In this document: positions 47,718 to 56,376 of the stretch, in pieces
Layout of the letters: every line of letters begins with the position of its first letter
How positions within the stretch are numbered: the first letter of the stretch is position 1
From: Anaerolineales bacterium
Lineage (GTDB): Bacteria; Chloroflexota; Anaerolineae; Anaerolineales; UBA11579
NCBI GenBank assembly: GCA_019637755.1
Contig: JAHBVC010000001.1
Coordinates: 834,480 to 898,479, forward strand
Direction of reading: 5' to 3'
Length of the DNA: 64,000 bases
Notes under the pieces: generated by a model
Database searches by the model: none
Told to the model about the DNA's origin: nothing
Seen by the model: only the letters and a program-made list of their open reading frames with translations
Translations under genes and position numbers: made by a program

Positions 47718-49448
47718 ATGCGTAAGCTTCGTTGGCAGCTCATTCTGGTGGGGCTGGCCCTGGCGGCCATCGCCATCCTGCTGCTGGCGCGCCAACCGCT
47801 GCTGCGCGGCCTGGGCGCCGAGCCCGGCCAAGGCGGCACCTATATCGAAGGCCTGGTGGGCACGATCGGCCGCCTGAACCCGCTGCTCGACGATGCCAAC
47901 CCGGCCGATCAGGACATTGACCGCCTGATCTTCAGTGGCTTGCTGCGCTACGACGAGCGCGGCAACCCGCAGCCCGATCTCGCCGAGGCCTGGGGCGTTT
48001 CGATCACCGGGGAAACCTACAACATCACCTTGCGCCCCAACCTCACCTGGCATGACGGCGCAGCGCTCACCACCCAAGACGTCGCCTTCACGATTGACCT
48101 GATGCGCAATGCCGAGCTGCCCATCGCCGCCGATCTGCGCGCGCTATGGGCCAAGGTGGAGGTGATCGTGCTGGATGAGCGCAATATGCAGTTCGTTCTG
48201 CCCAGCGCGTTTGCGCCCTTTACGGATTATCTAAGCTTTGGCGTGCTGCCGCAGCACATTCTGGGCAACCTCAGCCCCACCGAGCTGCTCAACGCACCTT
48301 ACAACCTTCAACCAGTGGGCTCTGGCCCCTTCCGCTTCGAAGAATTGCTCTCGGAGGAGGGCCAGATCGCCGGGGTGAGCCTGCGAGCCTGGGACGGCTA
48401 CTATGCCGGGCGCCCCTTCCTCGATCAGGTGATCTTCAACCTGTACGATAGCTCCGAAGACGCGTATGCGGCCTACCAGCGCGGGGATGTGATGGGAGTC
48501 AGTTACCTCAGCCCGCAGGTGCTCAACGAAGCGCTCAACGACCCCAATATCAGCATTTATTCCAGCCGCTTGCCGCGGCTGACCCTGCTGCTGTTCAACT
48601 TGGGCAGCAATGAAGTGCCGTTCTTCGAAGAGCAGGCGGTGCGTAAAGCGATCTTTGCTGGGATTAACCGCCAATGGATTGTTGACCAGTTCCTCGGCGG
48701 CCAGGCTTTCCTGGCCGAGGGGCCGATCCTTCCCGGCACCTGGGCCTACAACGAGAACCTGCCGCGCATCGCCTATGACCGTGACGCCGCGCTGACGGAG
48801 TTGCGCCAGGCTGGCTACTCCATCCCGGCCAGCGGCGGCGAGATCCGCAGCAAGGACGGCATCAGCCTCAGCTTCCAATTGGTCTACCCTGATACGCCGC
48901 TGCATGCGCAAATTGCTGCCAGCATCCAGAGCGATCTGGCCGCCCTGGGGATGGATGTGCGCCTGTTGGCCGTGCCGTATGCTGACTTGATCAGCAATTA
49001 TCTTGAGCCGCGTACCTACCAGGCCGCACTGGTAGATTTGAACCTCTCCAGCTACCCGGATCCTGACCCGTACCCCTTCTGGCACCAAGCGGCCATCTCG
49101 GGTGGGCAAAATTACGCCCGCTGGGATGATCGCCGCGCCAGCGAATACCTGGAAGAAGCACGCGTCTCGGTGGATACGCTGAAGCGGATACGCTTGTATC
49201 GCAACTTCCAAAATCACTTCATCAATGAAGTGCCAGCCGTGCCGCTGTACTTCCCCGTGTATAGCTACGGGGTCTCCCCATTGGTGCGCGGGGTTTCGAT
49301 GGGGCCGCTGTTCCAAACCAGCGATCGCTTTGCAACTCTGTCCGAATGGTTCCTAGTAGCCCGCAGCCAATTGGATGAGCTGGAGCCTACCGCCCAGCCG
49401 CAGCAACCGGATAGCGAAACACCGGCCAGCGATAGCCCACAGCAATAA
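47718..49448 (+). CDS. Extracellular solute-binding protein, family 5 (conventional domain order)
   Basis: A 576-residue peptide/oligosaccharide-type binding protein (SBP_bac_5). An N-terminal hydrophobic helix (LILVGLALAAIAILLLA, about 8-24) anchors it, with no lipobox Cys. The order is the family's usual one: VGTIGRLNPLLDDANPADQDI, LFSGLLRYDERGNPQPDLAEAW-like block, LRPNLTWHDGAALTTQDVAF, then FVLPSAFAPFTDYLSFGVLPQHIL, then NLQPVGSGPFRFEEL and a C-terminal LVRGVSMGPLFQ. A Gln/Pro/Ser-rich tail ends it. No permease genes adjoin, so it may serve a transporter encoded elsewhere. Confidence 0.88.
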   Translation: MRKLRWQLILVGLALAAIAILLLARQPLLRGLGAEPGQGGTYIEGLVGTIGRLNPLLDDANPADQDIDRLIFSGLLRYDERGNPQPDLAEAWGVSITGETYNITLRPNLTWHDGAALTTQDVAFTIDLMRNAELPIAADLRALWAKVEVIVLDERNMQFVLPSAFAPFTDYLSFGVLPQHILGNLSPTELLNAPYNLQPVGSGPFRFEELLSEEGQIAGVSLRAWDGYYAGRPFLDQVIFNLYDSSEDAYAAYQRGDVMGVSYLSPQVLNEALNDPNISIYSSRLPRLTLLLFNLGSNEVPFFEEQAVRKAIFAGINRQWIVDQFLGGQAFLAEGPILPGTWAYNENLPRIAYDRDAALTELRQAGYSIPASGGEIRSKDGISLSFQLVYPDTPLHAQIAASIQSDLAALGMDVRLLAVPYADLISNYLEPRTYQAALVDLNLSSYPDPDPYPFWHQAAISGGQNYARWDDRRASEYLEEARVSVDTLKRIRLYRNFQNHFINEVPAVPLYFPVYSYGVSPLVRGVSMGPLFQTSDRFATLSEWFLVARSQLDELEPTAQPQQPDSETPASDSPQQ

Positions 49449-49470
49449 AAACGCCCATCAGGGCGTTTTC
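49448..49470. terminator. Bidirectional intrinsic terminator
   Basis: AAAACGCCC/GGGCGTTTT with an ATCA loop lies between the convergent binding protein and transglycosylase genes; A- and T-runs on both sides allow use from either direction. Confidence 0.88.
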
Positions 49471-51904
49471 ATTGCGCCGCGTACAGCCGGCGGTAGATAT
49501 CGTAGATCTCGTAGATGCTGCGCAAATGCTCGCGCGTCTCAGTGAACTGGATGATCTCCACGAAGAGATCCGCATCCCCCTTGGCCTGCTCCTGCCAATA
49601 GATCGCATTACCGGCCCCGGCGTTGTAGGCCGCCAAAGCAACGTAAATATCGCCATCGAAGGCATTCAATTGGCGCGCCAAGTACTCAACGCCCAGGCGG
49701 ATGCTTACATTGGCACGGTAGAGATCCTCGTCGCTGTAATTGGGCGGCCAGCCACTCAGCGTTGCCATCTCCTGTCCGGTGACAGGCACAATTTGCAGCA
49801 AGCCGCGCGCCCCAGCCGACGAGGTGACAAAGCCCTCGTACAAGCTCTCCTGGCGCATCATGCTATAAACGAACAGCGGGTCGATGCTGCGCCGTGCGCT
49901 ATCTGTCTCCACCAGGTTCTGATAGTACAAGCCAAAGCGAATACGGTTGAAGTACATCGGGGCTTGCATGGTTTCGGCATCACTGAGCCCGGCCATGTTC
50001 AACACCTCGCGGGCGGCGAAGACCGCGCTGCGATACAGCCCCAGCTCCACCAAGTGATTGGCCAGGCGATACGAATTGGCCGCATCAGTCGCCAAATCCG
50101 CCCGCAGGCTCTCGAACTCCACCCGGGCTTGCTGGTAGCGGCCCAGTTGCCACAGCTCGGTGCCGCGCACAAAGCGCACATCCTGCCACAACGGGCCAGG
50201 CTGGCTGAGGTCTACATCGTTGGGGATGTTGAAGGTGCTGCGCAGCCAGGCCTCGGCCTGGTTGCGCTCGGTCACCAGGTCCACCTGGCGGTGGTAATCG
50301 GCAGGCGGCGAGAAGGGCGCCAGGCCGGCCAGGATGTCGGCAGCGCGCTCACTGTAATAGCCAGTCGGGTCAATTTGGGCCGTGGTACGCCAGGTGGTTT
50401 CGGCGGCGGCAGAGTCGCCCTGCGCCTGCTGTGCTTTGCCGATCCAGAATTGGCTTTGCGCCTGCTGCTCCAGGCTCAGGCTGGCCTGGTTGCTGCGGGC
50501 GAACAAGCTTTGGGCGGCCACGTATTCGCCCAGGCGATAGCGGGTGATGCCCGCCATGAATAGCGCATCGTAGGCGTATTCTGAGGCGGGGTACTCGTTG
50601 GCTACGCGCGGCAAGATCTCCGCCGCGCGGGTCAGCCGCCCGCCAATCTCGGCAATCAGGCCGGCCTGGTTGAGCAGGCGCGCCGCATTCGGTTCGCCGG
50701 CGTGGGCCACCACAAAGCCCTCCAGCGTGGCGATGGCCGCATCGTAGTTGTCCATGTAGCGCCACTGGATGTCAGCCTTCTGCCAATACCCATCCACCCA
50801 GTGCTCGCCCAACGGGTGCTCGGCCAGCATACTATCCAGTTCGCTGATCGCGGCGGCATAGTCCTCCGTGTTGCGCAGCGCCAGGGCGCGGAAGTAATGG
50901 GCGGTGTCCGCATGGTCAGCCGGGGCGCTGGCCAGGTAACGGTCAAAGGCGGCAATCGCCACCAGGTAGAGCTCGTTAGCCGTGCTGCCACTGCTGTTAA
51001 CGCCGGCATAGTAATCCACCAGCCCGCGCTGCAATTCATCCACCGGTTGGTTGGCATTGACCAATTCCACCAGGGCGGCATACGACGAGTAGGACAGCGG
51101 AAATTTGGCGACGGCGTCATTGAACAGCGCATAGGCCTGGGCACTATCGCCCAGCGCCAGGTAGGCGCGCCCCATCAGCAAATCCATATCCGCCTTGAGG
51201 TAATCATTGGCGGTGGTTGTGTATACATTTTGATAGGCCAGAATGGCGGCCTGATGGTCACCGCGGGCGGTATGCAGTTTGCCCAGCTTGACCTGCAAAG
51301 CCAGCGTATCGCCCAGGCGCGGGGCTGCCAGGGCCTGTTCATACGCCGCCTGAGCGCCGGCCAGGTCCCCGCCGGCCTGCAGCACATCGCCGCGCTGCTC
51401 GTGTACGTAGGCGGCCAGCAGCTCGGGCCGCAGCGCCAGGTAGGCTTGATACTCGGCATCCGCCGCGGCGGAGTTATTGGCGGCAGCATACAACTCCGCC
51501 AGGGCAAAATGCGCTCCGGCAGCCTCACTACTGCCAGGGTATTGCTCAAGCACCGCATTCAGCGCACGGCTGGCTTCGCTAGCACGCCCCAGCTTGGCAT
51601 ACGCGCGCCCAATCCCCAATTGCGCCGCGGCATGCAGCGAGGTTTCATCGCTTTGCAGGACGCGCTGATACTCCGCCAGTGCCGCTTCCCAGTCTCCATA
51701 GAAAAAGAGCTGATCCGCCGATTGCACCCGCGCCTGATTGGTGAGCGTGGGTGTGGCCGCGGGCTGGGCGGTGGCGGAGGGCAGGATCTGCACACTGGGC
51801 AGAGTAGACGTGGGCAACGAAGGATCGAGCACGCGTTGCAGATTGCACGCCAGGCTACTCAGCGTCAGGGCGAGCACAGTGAGGAGGATGGCTCGACGGG
51901 GCAT
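49469..51904 (-). CDS. Lytic murein transglycosylase lipoprotein with TPR-like repeats (Slt type)
   Basis: An 811-residue lipoprotein. The signal peptide ends in the lipobox LSSLAC (Cys20 lipidated). A long helical-repeat region (about 60-600) has TPR-like units such as DWEAALAEYQRVLQSDETSLHAAAQLGIGRAYAKLG. The C-terminal SLT domain has the catalytic Glu in SMMRQESLYEG, then SSAGARGLLQIVP, VSIRLGVEYLARQL and VALAAYNAGAGNA. It cleaves peptidoglycan glycan strands to anhydro-muropeptides at the outer face of the membrane. Start 51904 is set by the signal peptide and by TATAGT 7 nt upstream; upstream in-frame codons would place residues before the signal peptide. Confidence 0.9.
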   Translation of the reverse strand: MPRRAILLTVLALTLSSLACNLQRVLDPSLPTSTLPSVQILPSATAQPAATPTLTNQARVQSADQLFFYGDWEAALAEYQRVLQSDETSLHAAAQLGIGRAYAKLGRASEASRALNAVLEQYPGSSEAAGAHFALAELYAAANNSAAADAEYQAYLALRPELLAAYVHEQRGDVLQAGGDLAGAQAAYEQALAAPRLGDTLALQVKLGKLHTARGDHQAAILAYQNVYTTTANDYLKADMDLLMGRAYLALGDSAQAYALFNDAVAKFPLSYSSYAALVELVNANQPVDELQRGLVDYYAGVNSSGSTANELYLVAIAAFDRYLASAPADHADTAHYFRALALRNTEDYAAAISELDSMLAEHPLGEHWVDGYWQKADIQWRYMDNYDAAIATLEGFVVAHAGEPNAARLLNQAGLIAEIGGRLTRAAEILPRVANEYPASEYAYDALFMAGITRYRLGEYVAAQSLFARSNQASLSLEQQAQSQFWIGKAQQAQGDSAAAETTWRTTAQIDPTGYYSERAADILAGLAPFSPPADYHRQVDLVTERNQAEAWLRSTFNIPNDVDLSQPGPLWQDVRFVRGTELWQLGRYQQARVEFESLRADLATDAANSYRLANHLVELGLYRSAVFAAREVLNMAGLSDAETMQAPMYFNRIRFGLYYQNLVETDSARRSIDPLFVYSMMRQESLYEGFVTSSAGARGLLQIVPVTGQEMATLSGWPPNYSDEDLYRANVSIRLGVEYLARQLNAFDGDIYVALAAYNAGAGNAIYWQEQAKGDADLFVEIIQFTETREHLRSIYEIYDIYRRLYAAQ

Positions 51905-51911
51905 GCCAGCC

Positions 51912-51974
51912 ACTATACCGTAAAACGATTCCAGAGGCAGCTGCCTCATAGTGGCCTCATTTTTTGAGTACACT
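51912..51974. promoter_or_regulatory. Divergent slt/radC promoter region with central palindrome
   Basis: Minus-strand TATAGT (51912-51917) is 7 nt before the transglycosylase ATG; plus-strand TACACT (51969-51974) is 7 nt before the radC ATG. Between them is the perfect 14-bp palindrome GAGGCAGCTGCCTC (51934-51947), positioned to overlap both -35 regions, a plausible shared operator. Confidence 0.5.
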
Positions 51975-51981
51975 TAGGCGC

Positions 51982-52680
51982 ATGGGGGCTACCGAGCACC
52001 GCTACCGCATCTCCGATCTGGCCAGCAATGAACGCCCGCGTGAGCGCCTGAAAGCACAGGGCGCGGCAGCGCTCAGCACGGCGGAGCTGCTGGCGGTTTT
52101 GCTGCGCACCGGGCTGCAAGGCGAGAACGCCGTGGCGCTGGCCCAGCGTTTGTTGCAAAGCTTCGGCGGGTTGCCTGGCCTGCAACGCGCCGATTTTGCC
52201 GAGATGGAAGCTACGCTGGGCCTGGGCGAAGCGAAAACTGCCACGATCAAGGCGGCCATCGAACTGGGCCGCCGCCTGCACACCCAGGATCCGCAGCAAC
52301 GCCTGCGCATCAGCAGCCCAGCCGACGCCGCGGCGCTGCTGCAATACGAAATGAGCGCGCTGGAGCAGGAACACCTGCGCGCCATCCTGCTGAGCACGCG
52401 CAACGAAGTCATCGAAGTGGTAGAGATCTACCGCGGCTCGCTGAACAGCGCCCCGGTGCGCATCGCCGATGTGTTCAAGCCTGCCATCCGCAAGAACGCC
52501 GCGGCGCTCATTCTGGCGCACAACCACCCCAGCGGCGACCCAACGCCCAGCCCAGATGATGTTGCACTCACCAAAGCGATTCGTGAAGCGGGTGTATTGT
52601 TAGGAGTGGAGCTGCTTGACCATGTAGTGATCGGCCAGGGGCGTTTTGTCTCGTTGAAAGAAAAACGCTTGGGTTTTTAG
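51982..52680 (+). CDS. radC: RadC family JAMM/MPN protein
   Basis: A 232-residue RadC. It has the N-terminal helix-hairpin-helix-like part (RPRERLKAQGAAALSTAELLAVLLRTG) and the JAMM metal motif AALILAHNHPSGDPTPSPDD preceded by VEIYRGSLNSAPV. Despite its historical link to DNA repair, the molecular role of RadC is unsettled. ATG 51982 is 7 nt after a -10-like TACACT, with no Shine-Dalgarno. Divergent from the lytic transglycosylase gene. Confidence 0.92.
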   Translation: MGATEHRYRISDLASNERPRERLKAQGAAALSTAELLAVLLRTGLQGENAVALAQRLLQSFGGLPGLQRADFAEMEATLGLGEAKTATIKAAIELGRRLHTQDPQQRLRISSPADAAALLQYEMSALEQEHLRAILLSTRNEVIEVVEIYRGSLNSAPVRIADVFKPAIRKNAAALILAHNHPSGDPTPSPDDVALTKAIREAGVLLGVELLDHVVIGQGRFVSLKEKRLGF

Positions 52681-52692
52681 CGCGGCAAGCGC

Positions 52693-52974
52693 CTAGAACG
52701 TGATCTCAAAGCTGGTGAATTCGCTGCTGGCCGGCTGCCAGCTGAGTGCGCAGGAGTGCACATCAGCCGCGGGCGGCCCGCTGCCTACGGCGCGGGCCAA
52801 CTGCTCCAACTGCGGGCGCGGCCCTTCGGCCAGCAGCTCCACCGTGCCATTGGGCAGGTTGCGTACCCAACCCGTGAGCCCAAGCTGGCGCGCCGTCTGC
52901 CACACAAAATAGCGAAAACCCACGCCTTGCACGCCGCCGCTCACCTCGGCGTGCAAGCGTTCCGCGTTAGCCAT
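52693..52974 (-). CDS. acyP: Acylphosphatase
   Basis: A 93-residue acylphosphatase that hydrolyses carboxyl-phosphate bonds. AEVSGGVQGVGFRYFVWQTARQLGLTGWVRN gives the phosphate loop (VQGVGFR, with catalytic Arg), and LPNGTVELLAEG supplies the catalytic Asn. The start at 52974 overlaps the end of the upstream MA-type gene by 8 nt, so they form an operon. Confidence 0.94.
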   Translation of the reverse strand: MANAERLHAEVSGGVQGVGFRYFVWQTARQLGLTGWVRNLPNGTVELLAEGPRPQLEQLARAVGSGPPAADVHSCALSWQPASSEFTSFEITF

Positions 52975-54142
52975 GCTGGGCGCCCCCGCGTGCCGCCAGG
53001 CGCATCAGGCCCCATAAGAGCGCAGCCACCCCGGCGGCCGCGGCCAGCGCACGCCATTGCACCTGTGGCCATACACTGTGGCTTGCAAAACTGGCCTGAT
53101 ACCAATCCTGCTCCAGTTGCAAGAGATCGACGCCAAAGGCCGCCTGGGTGGCGTTGATACAATCGCCGCTGCGCGCATACGCCTCTACCAGCACGCCAAA
53201 ACCTGCGGTGTTAAAGCGCTGCAGCAGATAGCGTACCAAGGCCGCCGATTGCTGCAGCGCCAACTGGGCCTGCGCGCCCTCGCCGGGCAATGCCTGACAC
53301 AGCGTATACAACGGCAGCAGGCTGCCGGCCGCCGCCGCGGTTTGCAACTCTGCCGTGGCCGCCGGGCCATCGCTGGCCAGCCCGTAGGCAATCCCGGCCC
53401 GCAACCAAGCCGGCAGGTTGGCGTAGCCGCTGGCGCCCAGGCCATCGTAGAGCACCTGGTGTGCCACCTCCTGCTGCACCTGCGCCTCCACGTCTGGCCC
53501 CAACGCAAACAGCAGCACCCCCTGACCGGGCGGCATGTGGCCGGCCGCCCAGGGATAGTGCGCCAGCGTGGCCGCCCGCTCAAGATCAGCCGGCTGGTTG
53601 TAGACGCGCAGCGTGAGCGGCTGCGGCTCGCGCAGCGGCAGCAGCGCCTGCAGGCGCAGCACGCTGGCGCGGGCCGCGGCCAGCAGGCGCGTGGCATCGG
53701 CGGGTTGGCCGCTGTGCCAGAGCAACGTGAAGGGCGCTAGCTGCGCCTGCTGCCAGGTGAAGCGATTGTCTTCGTAGGTAAAGTGATACACCGGGCTTTC
53801 AAAAAAGTCGCCGTGATCTGAGGCAATGCGAAACCAATAACGAATTGGGCGAAAAGCCTGAGGTTGATTCTGGTTATCGAGGGCCACATGGACGTCCAAC
53901 TGGCCTGGGGTGATCTCGCCCTCATATACCCAGGTGCGCGGGTCATCACCAACTTGGTAAAAAACATAGCCTTCCAGGATCACCGGGCGGCTGGTGAAGC
54001 TGGCGCTGAAGTCTAAGCTTTCGCCAAAGTAATACTCTACGGATTGGGCAGTGAATTCAATCGCGCTTTGAGCCCGGGCATTCTGCACGCCCAGCAAACA
54101 CCCTATGAGAAGCGCCAGGCACCATTGGCCGATGCGTTGCAT
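52967..54142 (-). CDS. Membrane-anchored protein with a degenerate peptidase MA-like (gluzincin) domain
   Basis: A 391-residue protein. A signal peptide (CLALLIGCLLGVQNARA) leads to an extracytoplasmic beta-rich part, then a region resembling the MA-like gluzincin family, then a C-terminal membrane helix (WRALAAAAGVAALLWGLM). In active relatives one expects HExxH and, further on, a WLxEG-type segment. Here these read QEVAHQV and LPAWLRAGIAYG: the first His is Gln and the Glu is Ala. The protein is therefore probably catalytically dead and used for binding. TATAAT is 8 nt before the ATG. acyP overlaps its 3' end. Confidence 0.68.
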   Translation of the reverse strand: MQRIGQWCLALLIGCLLGVQNARAQSAIEFTAQSVEYYFGESLDFSASFTSRPVILEGYVFYQVGDDPRTWVYEGEITPGQLDVHVALDNQNQPQAFRPIRYWFRIASDHGDFFESPVYHFTYEDNRFTWQQAQLAPFTLLWHSGQPADATRLLAAARASVLRLQALLPLREPQPLTLRVYNQPADLERAATLAHYPWAAGHMPPGQGVLLFALGPDVEAQVQQEVAHQVLYDGLGASGYANLPAWLRAGIAYGLASDGPAATAELQTAAAAGSLLPLYTLCQALPGEGAQAQLALQQSAALVRYLLQRFNTAGFGVLVEAYARSGDCINATQAAFGVDLLQLEQDWYQASFASHSVWPQVQWRALAAAAGVAALLWGLMRLAARGGAQHG

Positions 54143-54197
54143 TAGGGCTCATTATACGAAAGCTGCGGCCGCGCCCTATGCGGCCAGCCACTCAGCC

Positions 54198-55244
54198 TTA
54201 CTCGTCACTGTCTTCGTCTGTGTCGTCGGGCAGATCGGGATTGGCAAAATCATCCAGGTCTTCGGGGGAGAAATCCAGCAGGCTAAGCTCGTCCATCTCA
54301 TTGGTAAAGGCCAGATTTTCGATGGCGCTTTCCAACAATTCGATCTCGTCATCATCCTCACTGCGCTCGATCATCTCTTCGAGCACATCCGAGATGCCAT
54401 TGCCACCGATCTGCGAGAGGGCCCAGGCGGCCGCCAGGCGCACTTCGCTCTCTTCATCTTGCAACAGGTCAAACAAGCCGGGGCGCGCCTCACTGAGCTC
54501 CAGTTCGCCGGCGGCACGGGCGGCCTCGCGGCTGATCTCACGGTTGGGGTCGCTCAGGCTTTGGATCACCATCGGGCTCCAGCGTTCATCTGCCGAGCGC
54601 CCCATGGCAAACAAAGCCGTGCTGACCCATTCCTCTTCGCCGCCTTCAAAGGCTTCTTCGATCATCTCGGCAATTTCGGGGCGGCTGGAGAAGCCCATCG
54701 CTTCCAGGGCGCGGCGCTGGATCAGCGGGTCTTCGCTGCCGTGCAGCACGTCCAACAAGGCGCTTTCGGCGGCCTGGTGCGCCGCAGCGGGAATATCGCC
54801 AACTTCGCCCAGGTAGACGAAGCGCCCGAGGGTATCGGCCGCCTGGGCGCGGGCTTCGCTATCCGGGTCATGCTGGAGCATGTGCACCAGTGGCGTCACC
54901 AGACGTGCCTGCTCGGTGATCCACAAGCCGCGGGCGGCCAGCGTGCGCACCCCTGCATCGGCGTCACTCAACGCCATCTCGTTCAGGGAATCGAAGTGCA
55001 TCACCTGGTTGCTCTCAGCCAAGCCTTCGCTCTCCTCGAGCACGGCGCGGCGGCGCGCCAGGGGCAGTTGCGGCCACAGCGTCTTCAGCGCGGCCAGATC
55101 CTCTGCCTCCAACGCCGAGAGGCGGTAGAGGGTGCGCATGGCCAGCGGGGTGTGTTCATCTTGCAGCGCCGCCAGCACTTGGCGAAAATCTACTTCGCTC
55201 TGCGCGCCAGCGTCAAAATCATCCATTGGAATTTCGTTTGTCAT
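54198..55244 (-). CDS. HEAT-repeat protein with acidic C-terminal tail
   Basis: A 348-residue soluble protein of repeated helix pairs typical of HEAT/armadillo units (DADAGVRTLAARGLWITEQARLV; DPNREISREAARAAGELELSEARPGLF; DEESEVRLAAAWALSQIGGN). The last 35 residues are almost all Asp, Glu and Leu/Pro. HEAT proteins bind partners rather than catalyse. It starts one base after the rseP stop, so it is translationally coupled to the site-2 protease and may be its partner, though that is only inferred from position. Confidence 0.82.
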   Translation of the reverse strand: MTNEIPMDDFDAGAQSEVDFRQVLAALQDEHTPLAMRTLYRLSALEAEDLAALKTLWPQLPLARRRAVLEESEGLAESNQVMHFDSLNEMALSDADAGVRTLAARGLWITEQARLVTPLVHMLQHDPDSEARAQAADTLGRFVYLGEVGDIPAAAHQAAESALLDVLHGSEDPLIQRRALEAMGFSSRPEIAEMIEEAFEGGEEEWVSTALFAMGRSADERWSPMVIQSLSDPNREISREAARAAGELELSEARPGLFDLLQDEESEVRLAAAWALSQIGGNGISDVLEEMIERSEDDDEIELLESAIENLAFTNEMDELSLLDFSPEDLDDFANPDLPDDTDEDSDE

Positions 55245-55245
55245 A

Positions 55246-56313
55246 TTAAGGCAGCACCAAAGGGTTGAGAAAATCTTGCAGATTGATATAGACCATCGCC
55301 ATTAGCAAGAAGGCCAGGCCCACCAGATTGACCGCATTTTGATAGGCCTGCGGGATCCGGCGGCCAAAGATCACTTCCGGCAAGGTGAACAGAATACGGC
55401 CGCCATCCAGCGCCGGCACCGGCAGCAAATTCAGCAGGCCGAGCGACACCGAGATCGAGGCGAAGAAGGAGAGCGTGTTTACACCGGAGGGCAGCGGGCT
55501 ATCCGGAGCGGAATCCGCCTCACGCACTTCCGTGTAGATATCGTACATGCCCTTATAGCCCACCAGGCGCCCCTGGCTCGAATCGAGCTCGCCGCGGGCA
55601 ATGCGCCCCGGCAGGCTCAGCAAAATATCGGCCTGATCGTAAATCGCCCGGCCGCCTTCCACCAGCGCCTGCGCAACGCCCACGGGCACCGAGGGGTGGC
55701 CCATCGAGATGCCGATGGCGCCATCTTCGGGCGCGGGGTCACGCGGCACTAGGGTGGTGCGCTCGATCTGCCCGTCGCGGGCGTACTCCAGCAGGATCTC
55801 ACGCCCCAGGTTGGCATAGATCGCCTCGCGCAAAACCTCGCTGCTGGTCACTACTTCCCCATTGACGCGGCGCAACTCATCGCCCACTTGCAAGCCGGCC
55901 TGCTCGGCGGGCGATCCGGCGGATACGCTCATCACCAGCACGCGGCTGGTATCCGGCTGGCCCAGCTGCACAAAGATCAGCGCGTACAGCAACAGGGCAG
56001 CCAGCAAGTTCATCGCCGGCCCGGCAATGAAGATAAAGATGCGTTTCCAGGGGCTGGCCGCCGAAAAGCCACCGGGCACGTTGGGGTCATTCTCGCCAGC
56101 CGGCATGGCAAAGCCGCCCAGGGGAATGGCGTTGAGGGTGAACTCGGTTTCCTGAATTTTGAACAGGCGCACCAGCCGCGGCGGGAAACCGATGCCGAAT
56201 TCTTGCACCGGAATGCCGCAGGCCTTGGCCGCCAGGTAGTGGCCCAACTCATGCACCACGATCAGCGCGGCGATCGCGCCGACAAATTGCAGCAAGGCAA
56301 TGATTGCATTCAT
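55246..56313 (-). CDS. rseP: Site-2 intramembrane zinc metalloprotease RseP
   Basis: A 355-residue S2P protease. The zinc site VVHELGHYLAAK (His21, Glu22, His25) lies in the first membrane helix. FGIGFPPRL and a PDZ domain (SVSAGSPAEQAGLQVGDELRRVNGEVV) follow, and the third ligand is in LLNLLPVPALDGGRILF. It cleaves membrane-embedded anti-sigma factors or signal peptides. TATAAT is 6 nt before the ATG, predicting a leaderless mRNA. The sigma/zinc-finger pair at 38.5-39.5 kb lacks a membrane helix, so it is not an obvious substrate. Confidence 0.95.
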   Translation of the reverse strand: MNAIIALLQFVGAIAALIVVHELGHYLAAKACGIPVQEFGIGFPPRLVRLFKIQETEFTLNAIPLGGFAMPAGENDPNVPGGFSAASPWKRIFIFIAGPAMNLLAALLLYALIFVQLGQPDTSRVLVMSVSAGSPAEQAGLQVGDELRRVNGEVVTSSEVLREAIYANLGREILLEYARDGQIERTTLVPRDPAPEDGAIGISMGHPSVPVGVAQALVEGGRAIYDQADILLSLPGRIARGELDSSQGRLVGYKGMYDIYTEVREADSAPDSPLPSGVNTLSFFASISVSLGLLNLLPVPALDGGRILFTLPEVIFGRRIPQAYQNAVNLVGLAFLLMAMVYINLQDFLNPLVLP

Positions 56314-56376
56314 GCAGGGATTATATCCACTGGCGGCGGAGCGCGGCGCAGTGCGCAGCTAAAAAGCAGATGAGGC

